From assembly GCF_000014565.1 (NCBI RefSeq), contig NC_008268.1, forward strand, positions 2,418,001 to 2,482,000: a DNA stretch of 64,000 bases, in the 5' to 3' direction. Each line of letters opens with the position of its first letter. The first letter of the stretch is position 1. A program made the position numbers and the translations under genes. This DNA comes from Rhodococcus jostii RHA1. Its GTDB lineage: Bacteria > Actinomycetota > Actinomycetes > Mycobacteriales > Mycobacteriaceae. Shown one piece after another: positions 9,510 to 17,644 of this stretch. A model generated the notes under the pieces. It did not search any database. It was not told where the DNA came from and worked only from the letters and a program-made list of their open reading frames with translations.

Positions 9510-10877
9510 TCAGCTCCGTGAGTCGACCAGTTCGACGTCGTCGTCCGGGGTGTCCTCCCGGCTGGTCGTCCGGTCGAGCGGCGAACCGTCCGACGTCTCA
9601 CGCATGAAGAAGTAGACGACGAGCGAGATGGCGATACACCCGGTCACGTAGTAGAAGAATAGCGATTCGTGGCCGGCCCGCTTCAGGGCGAGGGCGACGG
9701 TCTCGACCGTTCCGCCGAAGATCGCCAGCGTGAGGGCGTACGGCAGCCCGACGCCGAGTGCGCGAACCTTCGTCGGGAACAGCTCGGTCTTCACGATCGC
9801 GTTCACCGACGTGTACCCGGTGACGACGATCAGTCCCAGCATCATCAGCGCGAAGGCCACCAGGGGGTTCGTCGTGGTCCCGAGCACCGTCATCAGGGGC
9901 ACGGTGAGGACGGTTCCGCCGATCCCGAAGAAGATGAGCAGCTTCCGGCGACCGATGCGGTCGGACAGTGCGCCGCCGATCGGCTGCAACACGATGAACA
10001 CCAGCAGGGCCGCGAAGTTGATCCACGCCACCGTGTCCTTGGAGATGCCGGACGTATTGATCATGTACTTCTGCATGTACGTGGTGTACGTGTAGAACGC
10101 CACGCAACCACCGAGCGTCAGGGCGCACACCAGCAGGCACTCGCGGGGGTACTGCAGCAGCATCCGGAGCGAACCTTCCTTCGGCCCACCGTCCGAAGTG
10201 TCTGCGTCACGCTTCGCCTCCACCTCGTCGGTGAACGCCTCCGACTCGTCCATCGTGCGACGGAGCCACATCACCGCGACGGCACCGGCCGCGCCGATCA
10301 GGAACGGAATCCGCCAGCCCCACGCCTGCATGGCCTCCGCAGGCAGCGTCAGCTGCAGGATGATCTGCACACCCAGTGCAATCAGCTGTCCGGCGACGAG
10401 CGTGACGTACTGGAAGCTCGAGTAGAACCCGCGCCTGCCCGGCGACGCGACCTCGGCCAGGTACGTGGCGCTGGTGGCGTACTCGCCGCCGACCGACAGT
10501 CCCTGCAGCATCCGGGCGATCACCAGCAGGACCGGTGCCACTAGCCCGATGCTCGCGTAGGACGGCGTGACCGCGATGACGAGCGAACCCGCCGCCATCA
10601 CGGTCACCGACAGGGTGAGCGCCGATCGGCGACCGCGGCGGTCGGCGTACCGTCCCATGATCCAGCCGCCGATCGGCCGCATGAGGAATCCGACCGCGAA
10701 AACGGCTGCCGTGGAAAGCAGCTGGGCGGTGGTGTCGCCTTCCGGGAAGAACTCCTTCGCGAAGTACACACTGAACGCCGCGTAGACGTACCAGTCGTAC
10801 CATTCGATCAGGTTGCCGACCGAACCTTTCAAAACATTGCCGATGACTCGGCGCTCACCCGTCGATGTCGTGCTCAC
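9510..10877 (-). CDS. MFS metabolite:H+ symporter (KgtP/ProP-like)
   Basis: This 455-aa MFS protein of the metabolite:H+ symporter family begins with the diagnostic VGNLIEWYDWYVYAAFSVYF segment. It carries GRYADRRGRR in the loop 2-3 motif and QGLSVGGEYATSATYL in the middle. Family members import alpha-ketoglutarate, citrate, betaine or shikimate by proton symport. The cytoplasmic loop near residue 225 is rich in charged residues. It lies upstream of a two-component/TAXI group and next to the glutarate genes, so a dicarboxylate is a reasonable guess but not shown. Confidence 0.88.
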   Translation of the reverse strand: MSTTSTGERRVIGNVLKGSVGNLIEWYDWYVYAAFSVYFAKEFFPEGDTTAQLLSTAAVFAVGFLMRPIGGWIMGRYADRRGRRSALTLSVTVMAAGSLVIAVTPSYASIGLVAPVLLVIARMLQGLSVGGEYATSATYLAEVASPGRRGFYSSFQYVTLVAGQLIALGVQIILQLTLPAEAMQAWGWRIPFLIGAAGAVAVMWLRRTMDESEAFTDEVEAKRDADTSDGGPKEGSLRMLLQYPRECLLVCALTLGGCVAFYTYTTYMQKYMINTSGISKDTVAWINFAALLVFIVLQPIGGALSDRIGRRKLLIFFGIGGTVLTVPLMTVLGTTTNPLVAFALMMLGLIVVTGYTSVNAIVKTELFPTKVRALGVGLPYALTLAIFGGTVETVALALKRAGHESLFFYYVTGCIAISLVVYFFMRETSDGSPLDRTTSREDTPDDDVELVDSRS

Positions 10878-10959
10878 GCGGGACTCCTCTCGATGCCCTG
10901 GATCTCTGCGTTCACACCACAGTGGGTCACGTCACATCGATACGGAAGGGCCGCGGAGC

Positions 10960-10983
10960 CTTCCTAACACTCCCTTAGGGAAG
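10960..10983. promoter_or_regulatory. Imperfect inverted repeat upstream of MHS carrier
   Basis: CTTCCTAA and TTAGGGAAG face each other across six bases (CACTCC), with one unpaired base. It lies about 83 bases upstream of the carrier start and could be an operator for the adjacent response regulator or part of a promoter. Confidence 0.3.
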
Positions 10984-10988
10984 AGCCC

Positions 10989-11032
10989 CCGTGAGTACTT
11001 GTCAACCTCGGGCGGTTAACAAGTACTCACGG
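10989..11032. repeat. Palindromic intergenic element, copy 1
   Basis: The arms CCGTGAGTACTTGT (10989-11002) and ACAAGTACTCACGG (11019-11032) are a perfect 14-bp inverted repeat. Four more pairs follow after one mismatch, around a TCGGGC loop. It supplies the last four codons (VSTC) and TAA stop of the CoA-transferase gene. A near-identical copy is at 21601-21646. It may act as a terminator or repetitive extragenic palindrome. Confidence 0.85.
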
Positions 11033-12170
11033 CTGGGGTGTCCTCGCCGAGCCGCGGCGGCGCGCTGCGGTAGCTCGCCGGGGTGGCGCTGAGCCGGATC
11101 GGATTCGCCACCTGACGCACGGGCCGGTCCCTGCGGGGATCGTCGATCTCGACCACCGGATTCAGCCCGAGGCGCTCGGCGAGCGCCACCGCGTCGGCGA
11201 TGTCGTTGAGCGGACCGCACGGGACACCCTGTGCGGTCAGCTTCTCGAACCACTCGTCCGCCGAGCCCGCGGACAGCGCCGCGGTGATGTCCCGGACCAG
11301 TTGCTCGGGGTGCGCCACCCGTTGCGTGTTGGTCGCGTACCGCTCGTCGTCGGCGAGTTCGGGCACACCGAGAACCTCGACGAGAGAGGCGAACTGACGG
11401 TTGTTGCCCACCGCCAGCACCAGCGGCCGGTCGCCGGTCCGGAAGACCTCGTACGGCGCGATGCTGGGGTGCCGGTTGCCCATCGCCTGCGGGACGACAC
11501 CGGCGCCCACGTACCCCGACGTCTGGTTCGCGAGGGCGGACAGCAGCGACGACAGCAGGTTCACCTCGACCCGCTGCCCCTCCCCGGTGCGATCGCGGTG
11601 GCGCAGCGCCGCCAGGATCCCGACCGCGGCGTGCAGTCCGGTGATGATGTCGACGACGGCCACCCCGACCTTCGTCGGAACGCCGGGTTCGGGACCGGTG
11701 ATGCTCATCAACCCGCCGACGGCCTGGATGAGCAGGTCGTACCCGGGCAGGTTGTTCTCGCCGCCGAACCCGGTCACGGAGCAGTAGACGACGTCGGGAT
11801 TGATCTCCCGCACGGCGTCGTAGCCGAGCCCGAGCCGGTCCATCGTGCCGGGAAGGAAGTTCTCCACCACCACGTCCGCCCGGGCGGCCAGTTCCCGCGC
11901 CTGCTGCAGGTCGGCGGGGTCGCGCAGATCCCAGGCGAAGGACCGCTTGTTGCGGTTGACGGACTGGAAGTAGGTGGATTCGTCGCCCACCCACGGCGGC
12001 CCCCACTGCCGGGTGTCGTCGCCGACGCCGGCGCGCTCGATCTTGACGACGTCGGCACCGAGGTCGGCAAGCAGCATCGTGGCGTACGGCCCGGCGAGCA
12101 CCCGTCCGAAGTCGGCGATCAGCAGGCCGTCCAGGGATGCACTCCCGGCCGACTCGAGTGACCTGCTCAC
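11016..12170 (-). CDS. Class III (CaiB/BaiF) CoA-transferase, probable glutarate CoA-transferase
   Basis: This 384-aa protein starts at GTG 12170, which overlaps the dehydrogenase stop (GTGA). Its N-terminus, LLIADFGRVLAGPYATMLLADLGADVVKIE, is typical of the family, and the catalytic Asp is expected in the GYDLLIQAVGG region. Class III enzymes move CoA between acids via a covalent aspartyl-CoA. Coupled to a glutaryl-CoA dehydrogenase, it probably makes glutaryl-CoA from glutarate, as in gcdG/SUGCT pairs; this comes from context. Its C-terminus is encoded by a palindromic repeat. Confidence 0.85.
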   Translation of the reverse strand: MSRSLESAGSASLDGLLIADFGRVLAGPYATMLLADLGADVVKIERAGVGDDTRQWGPPWVGDESTYFQSVNRNKRSFAWDLRDPADLQQARELAARADVVVENFLPGTMDRLGLGYDAVREINPDVVYCSVTGFGGENNLPGYDLLIQAVGGLMSITGPEPGVPTKVGVAVVDIITGLHAAVGILAALRHRDRTGEGQRVEVNLLSSLLSALANQTSGYVGAGVVPQAMGNRHPSIAPYEVFRTGDRPLVLAVGNNRQFASLVEVLGVPELADDERYATNTQRVAHPEQLVRDITAALSAGSADEWFEKLTAQGVPCGPLNDIADAVALAERLGLNPVVEIDDPRRDRPVRQVANPIRLSATPASYRSAPPRLGEDTPAVSTC

Positions 12171-13339
12171 CGGAATGCTGCCTCGCCCGTCAGCGCCTTG
12201 CCGATCACGAGCTGGTGGACCTCGGACGTTCCCTCGTAGGTGAGCACGGACTCGAGGTTGTTGGCGTGGCGGATCACGGGGTATTCCAGCGTGATTCCGT
12301 TGGCACCGAGGATGGTGCGGCACTCGCGGGCGATGGCGATGGCCTCGCGGACGTTGTTCAGCTTGCCCGTGCTGACCTGCTCGGGACGTGCCACGCCGCG
12401 ATCCTTGAGACGTCCGAGGTGGTACGCCAGCAGGTGGCCCTTGCCGACCTCGAGGGCCATGTCGGCGATCTTGACCTGCGTGATCTGGTAGGCGGCGAGC
12501 GACTTGTCGAAGACCTGACGGTCCTGCGCGTAGGAGATTGCGGATTCCAGGCAGTCGCGGGCGGCGCCCATCGCACCGAAGATGATGCCGAACCGGGCCT
12601 CGTTGAGGCAGCCGAGCGGACCGGACAGTCCCTTGGCCTCCGGCAGCATCGCGGATTCGGGCAGCCTCACGTCCTCGAGCACGAGCTCCGAGGTGACGGA
12701 CGCCCGCAGCGACATCTTGTGCTTGATCTCGGGCGCCGAGAAGCCGGGGGTGTCGGTGGGCACGACGAATCCGCGGATGCCGTCGTCGGTGCGGGCCCAC
12801 ACGACCGCGACGTCGGCGACGGATCCGTTGGTGATCCACATCTTGGTGCCGTTGAGGATCCAGTCGTCACCGTCCCGCTTGGCGCCCGTGCGCATGCCTG
12901 CGGGGTTGGAGCCGAAGTCGGGCTCGGTCAGTCCGAAGCAGCCGATCGCCTTGCCGGCGGCCATGCGGGGCAGCCATTCCTGCTTCTGGTCTTCGCTGCC
13001 GTAGTGGTGGATCGCGTACATGGCCAGCGAACCCTGGACGGACACGAGGCTGCGGATTCCGGAGTCGACGGCCTCGAGCTCGAGGCAGGCCAGGCCGTAG
13101 GCGGTGGCGCTCATGCCGGCGCAGCCGTATCCCTCGAGGTGCATGCCGAGCACGCCGAGTTCGCCCAGTCCTTCCGCCAGCTCACGCACCGGCAGTGCCG
13201 CTGCTTCGAACCATTCGCCGATGTGGGGCCGGATCTTCTCGTCCGAGAATCGGCGCACGGTGTCGCGGATCGCGATCTCCTCGGTGTCGAGCAGCGAGTC
13301 GAGGGCGAACAGCTGGGTCAGGGACTGCGGGTCGGACAT
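12167..13339 (-). CDS. gcdH: Glutaryl-CoA dehydrogenase-like acyl-CoA dehydrogenase
   Basis: This 390-aa protein oxidises and decarboxylates glutaryl-CoA to crotonyl-CoA if the family call is right. The block IRSLVSVQGSLAMYAIHHYG matches the RSxxSVQxSL substrate region of glutaryl-CoA dehydrogenases, followed by FGLTEPDFGSNPAGM. The catalytic Glu sits in TYEGTSEVHQ. ATG 13339 follows GGAGG; the upstream in-frame extension is non-coding and holds the operator. It is coupled to a class III CoA-transferase and divergent from a LacI regulator, forming a compact glutarate unit. Confidence 0.82.
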   Translation of the reverse strand: MSDPQSLTQLFALDSLLDTEEIAIRDTVRRFSDEKIRPHIGEWFEAAALPVRELAEGLGELGVLGMHLEGYGCAGMSATAYGLACLELEAVDSGIRSLVSVQGSLAMYAIHHYGSEDQKQEWLPRMAAGKAIGCFGLTEPDFGSNPAGMRTGAKRDGDDWILNGTKMWITNGSVADVAVVWARTDDGIRGFVVPTDTPGFSAPEIKHKMSLRASVTSELVLEDVRLPESAMLPEAKGLSGPLGCLNEARFGIIFGAMGAARDCLESAISYAQDRQVFDKSLAAYQITQVKIADMALEVGKGHLLAYHLGRLKDRGVARPEQVSTGKLNNVREAIAIARECRTILGANGITLEYPVIRHANNLESVLTYEGTSEVHQLVIGKALTGEAAFR

Positions 13340-13370
13340 TGTTCCTCCACGAGGCCGGTGGGGCTGGTGT

Positions 13371-13394
13371 GCAAACGTTCGCGAGAACGATTGC
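13371..13394. promoter_or_regulatory. Candidate LacI-family operator
   Basis: The 24-base imperfect palindrome GCAAACGTTC-GCGA-GAACGATTGC has 10 of 12 paired positions and a CG-rich centre typical of LacI-family sites. It sits 32 bases before gcdH and 92 bases before the divergent regulator. A weaker repeat (ACGAA-CGA-TTTCGT) overlaps its right edge. The assignment to the adjacent regulator is inferred. Confidence 0.55.
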
Positions 13395-13485
13395 ACGAAC
13401 GATTTCGTCACGTAGACTAAGGCGCATTCCGGCGGCCGTCAACCACGACACCACCGGCCCCCGTCCCCGAGCGCGAGGATTGCCC

Positions 13486-14520
13486 GTGAACCAGCCGGAC
13501 CGCCCGACACGCACCTCCGGGCGTCCGCCTACCCTCCGCGAGATCGCCGAACGCGCCGGCGTCCACGTGTCGACGGCATCCCGGGTGCTCCGCCAGCCCG
13601 AACCCGCCGACGGCTGGTCCGAGGCCGCGCTGCGGGTGCGCGAGGTGGCGGTGGAACTCGGCTACCAGCCCAACCTGTGGGCCGCGAGCCTGCGGACACG
13701 CAAGACCACCACCCTCGGCGTGGTAATGCCGCGACTCACCGACGGCGTGGTCGCGACGATGTTCCAGGGCATCGAGGAGACGGCCACGCAGGCCGGCTAC
13801 TCGGTGCTGCTGTCGAGCCCACCCGACGACCTCGACGCCCAGCGCCGCGCCATCGAGTTCCTCGTCAGCAGGCAGGTGGACGGCCTGCTGCTCAGCAGCC
13901 TGCACAGTCCCGGCCGCGAATTCGTCGACTCACTGTCGGTGGGGGCTTTGCCGATGCTGCAGCTCAACCGGCACGCCGACGTCGGTCTGCCGTTCGTGTC
14001 GGGCGACGACCACCGGGGCGGCTACCTCGCCGGACGCCATCTCCTCGACCGCGGGTTCACCGAGCTCGCCGTCATCACAGGGCCCGACCATGCGAGCACC
14101 TCCCGCGACCGCCTCGCCGGATTCCGCGCCGCACTGGCCGAGAACGGCATCGAACTCCGCCCGGATCGCGTCGTCCGCTCCGACTTCGACGTGTCCGGCG
14201 GTGTCGCCGCGGCAACCGTTCTCCTCGAGTCGGATTCGCCTCCCGAGGCGATCTTCACCGTCAGCGACACCATCGCGATCGGCGTCCTCGGCGTCGCCCG
14301 GGACCTCGGACTGCGGATCCCCGACGACCTCGCACTCGTCGGATACAACGACATTCCGGTGGTCGCCCAACTTCCGGTGCCGCTGACGACCGTCCGGTCA
14401 CCCGCGCGCCTGATCGGCGCGACGGGTGTGCGTCATCTCCTGTCGATCATCGCGGGCAACGACGTGGAATCGGTGAAGCTCCCGGTCGAGCTGATCGAGC
14501 GGGCATCGACCGGAAAGTAA
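13486..14520 (+). CDS. LacI-family transcriptional regulator
   Basis: This 344-aa regulator has an N-terminal helix-turn-helix, TLREIAERAGVHVSTASRVL, and hinge ending ELGYQPN. A periplasmic-binding-protein-like sensor domain follows (TTTLGVVMPRLTDG at its start). GTG 13486 fits the domain start and has GAGGA upstream; the frame itself opens earlier, inside the divergent gene. It probably represses the gcdH/CoA-transferase operon through the palindrome between them. Its stop abuts the stop of the convergent ligase with no gap. Confidence 0.88.
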   Translation: MNQPDRPTRTSGRPPTLREIAERAGVHVSTASRVLRQPEPADGWSEAALRVREVAVELGYQPNLWAASLRTRKTTTLGVVMPRLTDGVVATMFQGIEETATQAGYSVLLSSPPDDLDAQRRAIEFLVSRQVDGLLLSSLHSPGREFVDSLSVGALPMLQLNRHADVGLPFVSGDDHRGGYLAGRHLLDRGFTELAVITGPDHASTSRDRLAGFRAALAENGIELRPDRVVRSDFDVSGGVAAATVLLESDSPPEAIFTVSDTIAIGVLGVARDLGLRIPDDLALVGYNDIPVVAQLPVPLTTVRSPARLIGATGVRHLLSIIAGNDVESVKLPVELIERASTGK

Positions 14521-16044
14521 TCAGAGCGTTGCCCGCAGTTCCCGTTTGAGCAGTTTCCCGCTCTGGTTGCGGGGCAGTTCGTCCACGAACACCACCTGCT
14601 TGGGCACCTTGAACGGCGCGATGCGCTCCTTGACGTGGGCGATCAACCCGTCCGGTGTCACGCCGGCCGCGTCCTCCCGCAGCACCACCACGGCGGTGAT
14701 CGCCTCGATCCACTTGTCGTCCGGCGTCCCGATGACCGCGACCTCGGCCACGTCCGGATGCGTGTAGACCGCGTCCTCGACCTCGCGCGACGCCACCAGG
14801 ATGCCGCCGGTGTTGATGACGTCCTTGATGCGGTCGACGACGGTGATGTACCCCTCCGGGTCCCGCGTCACCAGATCACCCGAGTGGAACCACCCGTCGC
14901 GGAACGCCTCCGCGGTGGCGTCGGGATTGTCCCAGTACCCCAGGCACAGCTGGGGTGAACGGTAGAGCACCTCACCGGGCGTGCCGTCCGGAACGTCGTT
15001 GCCGTCCGGGTCCACGACCCGCGTCTCGACGAAGAACACGGCCTTGCCACACGACGACGGCCGGTCCTCGTGTTCCTCGGGCTGCAGCACCGTCGCGAGC
15101 GGACCGATCTCGGACTGTCCGAAGCAGTTGTAGAAGCCGAGGTCGGGGTAGCGTTCGCGCAACCTGTTCAGCACCGTCACCGGCATGATCGACGCGCCGT
15201 ACTGCGCCTTCTTCAGCGACGACAGGTCGCGGGTCTCGAGATCCGGATGTCCGGCGAGCGGCACCCACACCGTCGGCGCCAGGAACAGCGAGCCGATGCG
15301 ATCCGCCTCGATGCGGCGCAGAATCTCCGGAATGTCCGGGGTCTGCATCAGATTCACCGAGGCGCCCACCGACAGGTACGGCATCATGAAGACGTGCATG
15401 CCCGCCGAGTGGTACAGGGGCATGCAGATCAGCGGATTGTCGCCGTCGCTCAGTGCGAGGGCGATCACGGAAGACACGTACTCGTGCACGAGCCCGCCGT
15501 GAGTCATCATGGCGCCCTTCGGCTTCGACGTCGTCCCGGACGTGTACAGCAACTGTGCCAGGTCGGTGGCCGCGACCGGCTCCGCGAGCACGGGGACGTC
15601 GCCGGAGCCGCTGTGGGCGAGCAGCGAATCCTCGGCGTCGCGAAGGGGAACCACGTGGCGCAGATCGAGGGCGCCGCGGACCGAGTCGAGCGTGCCCGTC
15701 AGCGCCGGATCGACCAGCACGGCGGCGCTCCCGGACTGCGACACCAGATAGGTCAGCTCGTCGCCCTCGAGCGCATAGTTGACGGGCACGTGCACGAGAC
15801 CCGCACGCGCGCAGGCCAGGAACCCGATCGTGTACGCGTCCGAGTTGGTGCCGTACGCGGCGACGCGCTCACCGGCCGACAGTCCGAGCGACCGCAGGTA
15901 GGCGGCCGCCCGGCTCACCGCGTCGTCGAGTTCACGGTACGTCCACGCGCGGTCCTCGAAGGTCAGCGCCCTGCGGTCGGGGAACTTGGCGGCCGAGCGC
16001 CGCAGCACTCCGTCGACGGTGTCGGTACGCGCATCCAGACTCAT
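14521..16044 (-). CDS. Acyl-CoA synthetase (AMP-forming ligase)
   Basis: This complete 507-aa class I adenylate-forming ligase has P-loop YTSGTTSKPKGAM, the FGQSE segment of the A5 motif, HSGDLVTRDPEGYITVVDRIKD as the hinge, and a C-terminal lysine in RNQSGKLLKREL. It makes acyl-CoA from a free acid, ATP and CoA. The substrate pocket is not diagnostic to me; medium-chain or branched acids are likely. No obvious operon partner: its 3' end meets the LacI gene and its 5' end is 46 bases from the duplicated-domain protein. Confidence 0.88.
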   Translation of the reverse strand: MSLDARTDTVDGVLRRSAAKFPDRRALTFEDRAWTYRELDDAVSRAAAYLRSLGLSAGERVAAYGTNSDAYTIGFLACARAGLVHVPVNYALEGDELTYLVSQSGSAAVLVDPALTGTLDSVRGALDLRHVVPLRDAEDSLLAHSGSGDVPVLAEPVAATDLAQLLYTSGTTSKPKGAMMTHGGLVHEYVSSVIALALSDGDNPLICMPLYHSAGMHVFMMPYLSVGASVNLMQTPDIPEILRRIEADRIGSLFLAPTVWVPLAGHPDLETRDLSSLKKAQYGASIMPVTVLNRLRERYPDLGFYNCFGQSEIGPLATVLQPEEHEDRPSSCGKAVFFVETRVVDPDGNDVPDGTPGEVLYRSPQLCLGYWDNPDATAEAFRDGWFHSGDLVTRDPEGYITVVDRIKDVINTGGILVASREVEDAVYTHPDVAEVAVIGTPDDKWIEAITAVVVLREDAAGVTPDGLIAHVKERIAPFKVPKQVVFVDELPRNQSGKLLKRELRATL

Positions 16045-16090
16045 GCACGAAGGTTATAGGACGTCCAAGTACCTTGCCAGAGGTTTCGTG

Positions 16091-16699
16091 CTACCGCCCT
16101 GCAGGCACCAGCATCGGCGAATGCAAGTCGTAGTACGCCACGTCCCCCATCAACCGCCCCTCTTCCTCGAACAACGACCTCAGGTCGTCCGGGATCTCGA
16201 CCTTCTCGTGCTCGCGGGCCTCCGATTCCGAGGTGAAGTACACCGCCTCGACATACCCGCCGTCGCCGTACGTGCACAACGTTCCACCGAGGATCTCCGG
16301 GCGCAGCTGATGAACCTGGGGTTCGGCCTGTTCCAGCAGCTCCCGCATTCGACTCGCGTCGGCGGTGTGCCCCTCCATGACCTGAACGAATGTCGCGTCG
16401 TCCGAGCCGCCACCCATCCACTCCATCACGTCCGGGCAGTCCATGAACGACACGGCTCCCTCGAAGCACCTCTCGGTTTCCGCCCACCACGCGCCCTGCT
16501 CCGGACGCTCGCTGTTACGCCGGGCGGCTTCGGCCGATTCGAACCGCGCGAGTGCGATGAACGTTCCGTCGTCGCACAATCCCTGGGTGCAGCCCAGGAA
16601 GCCGGTCGCTCCCGGGCGCACGTCCTCCGTCCAGCGGTCCATGCACCGGCGTAGGCCGGCCTCGTCGGACACCTTTCCTTGAATAACCTGGATGAACAT
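16091..16699 (-). CDS. Duplicated dimeric alpha-beta barrel (ABM-like) protein
   Basis: This 202-aa soluble protein appears to be two copies of a ferredoxin-like ABM/EthD-type domain. Residues 1-90 begin MFIQVIQGKVSD, and the second half begins TFVQVMEGHTAD near residue 104. The repeated FIQV/FVQV-x-(Q/E)G start and the spacing of later strands support internal duplication. Such domains often form heme- or polyketide-degrading oxygenases or stress proteins, but no catalytic residue can be named. No operon partner is evident; ATG 16699 is preceded by a GGGAGG ribosome site. Confidence 0.65.
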   Translation of the reverse strand: MFIQVIQGKVSDEAGLRRCMDRWTEDVRPGATGFLGCTQGLCDDGTFIALARFESAEAARRNSERPEQGAWWAETERCFEGAVSFMDCPDVMEWMGGGSDDATFVQVMEGHTADASRMRELLEQAEPQVHQLRPEILGGTLCTYGDGGYVEAVYFTSESEAREHEKVEIPDDLRSLFEEEGRLMGDVAYYDLHSPMLVPAGR

Positions 16700-16861
16700 C
16701 GATAGTCACCTCCCGCGGGACGGTCGCCCCGCAGTGAGAACGATCTCGGTGACCGACCCGTCGCGGTCCACCGTCAGCGGGCACCGACGGCCCGCGGCCG
16801 CAGCCACTGCACACTTGATCCTTCGCCGGTTCGCTGGACCGCGCAATGCAGACAGCGTGCG

Positions 16862-17644
16862 CTATTTTCCCTGCCATTGCGGAGTGCGCTTCTCGACGAA
16901 CGCCTGCATGCCCTCCTGGGCGTCGCACGTGATCGCGTTGGTGGCCATCGTCTCCGCCATCGCCGCGTAGGCCTCGTCCTGAGGGAGCTCGATCTGCCGG
17001 TAGAACGCCTGCTTGCCGATCTTCACCGTGAGCGGGCTGGCCTTCGTGATCTTCGCGGCGAGAGCCCGGGTCTGCGCATCGAGCTCCTCGGGTGCGACGA
17101 CCAGGTTCACCAGCCCCCAGTCCGCGGCCGTCTCCGCCCCGATCGTCTCCCCGGTGAGCAGCATCTGCAGGGCGCGCTTACGCCCGATCGCGCGGCTGAG
17201 GGCCACCATCGGGGTGGAGCAGAACAGTCCGATCTTCACCCCCGGCGTCCCGAACACGGCGTTCGACGACGCGACGACGAGGTCGCAGGACGCCGCGAGC
17301 TGACAGCCCGCCGCGACGGCCGCACCCTGGACGGACGCGATGACCGGTTGGGGAATGTCCTGCACGGTCTGCATCATCTCCACACAGGTGTCGAAGATGG
17401 CCTGCTCGTCCTCGAGTGTGCGGCCGATCATCTCCTTCAGGTCGTGGCCCGCGGAGAACACCGGTCCTGCAGCCCTGATGACGACGACGCGGGTGGTGTC
17501 GTCGTCGCCCAGCTTCCGCAGCGCCGCGGTGACGTCCCGCATGGCCTCGGACGACAGCGGATTGCGCTGCTCGGGGCGGTTCAGGGTGAGGAACGCGACG
17601 CCGGTGTCCGGCTCGGCAGTGGTCTCGACGAAGTTCTCAGTCAT
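16862..17644 (-). CDS. Enoyl-CoA hydratase/isomerase family protein
   Basis: This 260-aa crotonase-fold protein has the oxyanion-hole segments AGHDLKEM and SVQGAAVAAGCQLAASCDLVVA. Its length is normal for enoyl-CoA hydratases that add water to trans-2-enoyl-CoAs. The canonical catalytic glutamates are not clearly both present, so an isomerase or hydrolase role is possible. Its ATG overlaps the fahA stop by 8 bases, so it is the last gene of the homogentisate operon, although that pathway has no hydratase step. Confidence 0.82.
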   Translation of the reverse strand: MTENFVETTAEPDTGVAFLTLNRPEQRNPLSSEAMRDVTAALRKLGDDDTTRVVVIRAAGPVFSAGHDLKEMIGRTLEDEQAIFDTCVEMMQTVQDIPQPVIASVQGAAVAAGCQLAASCDLVVASSNAVFGTPGVKIGLFCSTPMVALSRAIGRKRALQMLLTGETIGAETAADWGLVNLVVAPEELDAQTRALAAKITKASPLTVKIGKQAFYRQIELPQDEAYAAMAETMATNAITCDAQEGMQAFVEKRTPQWQGK

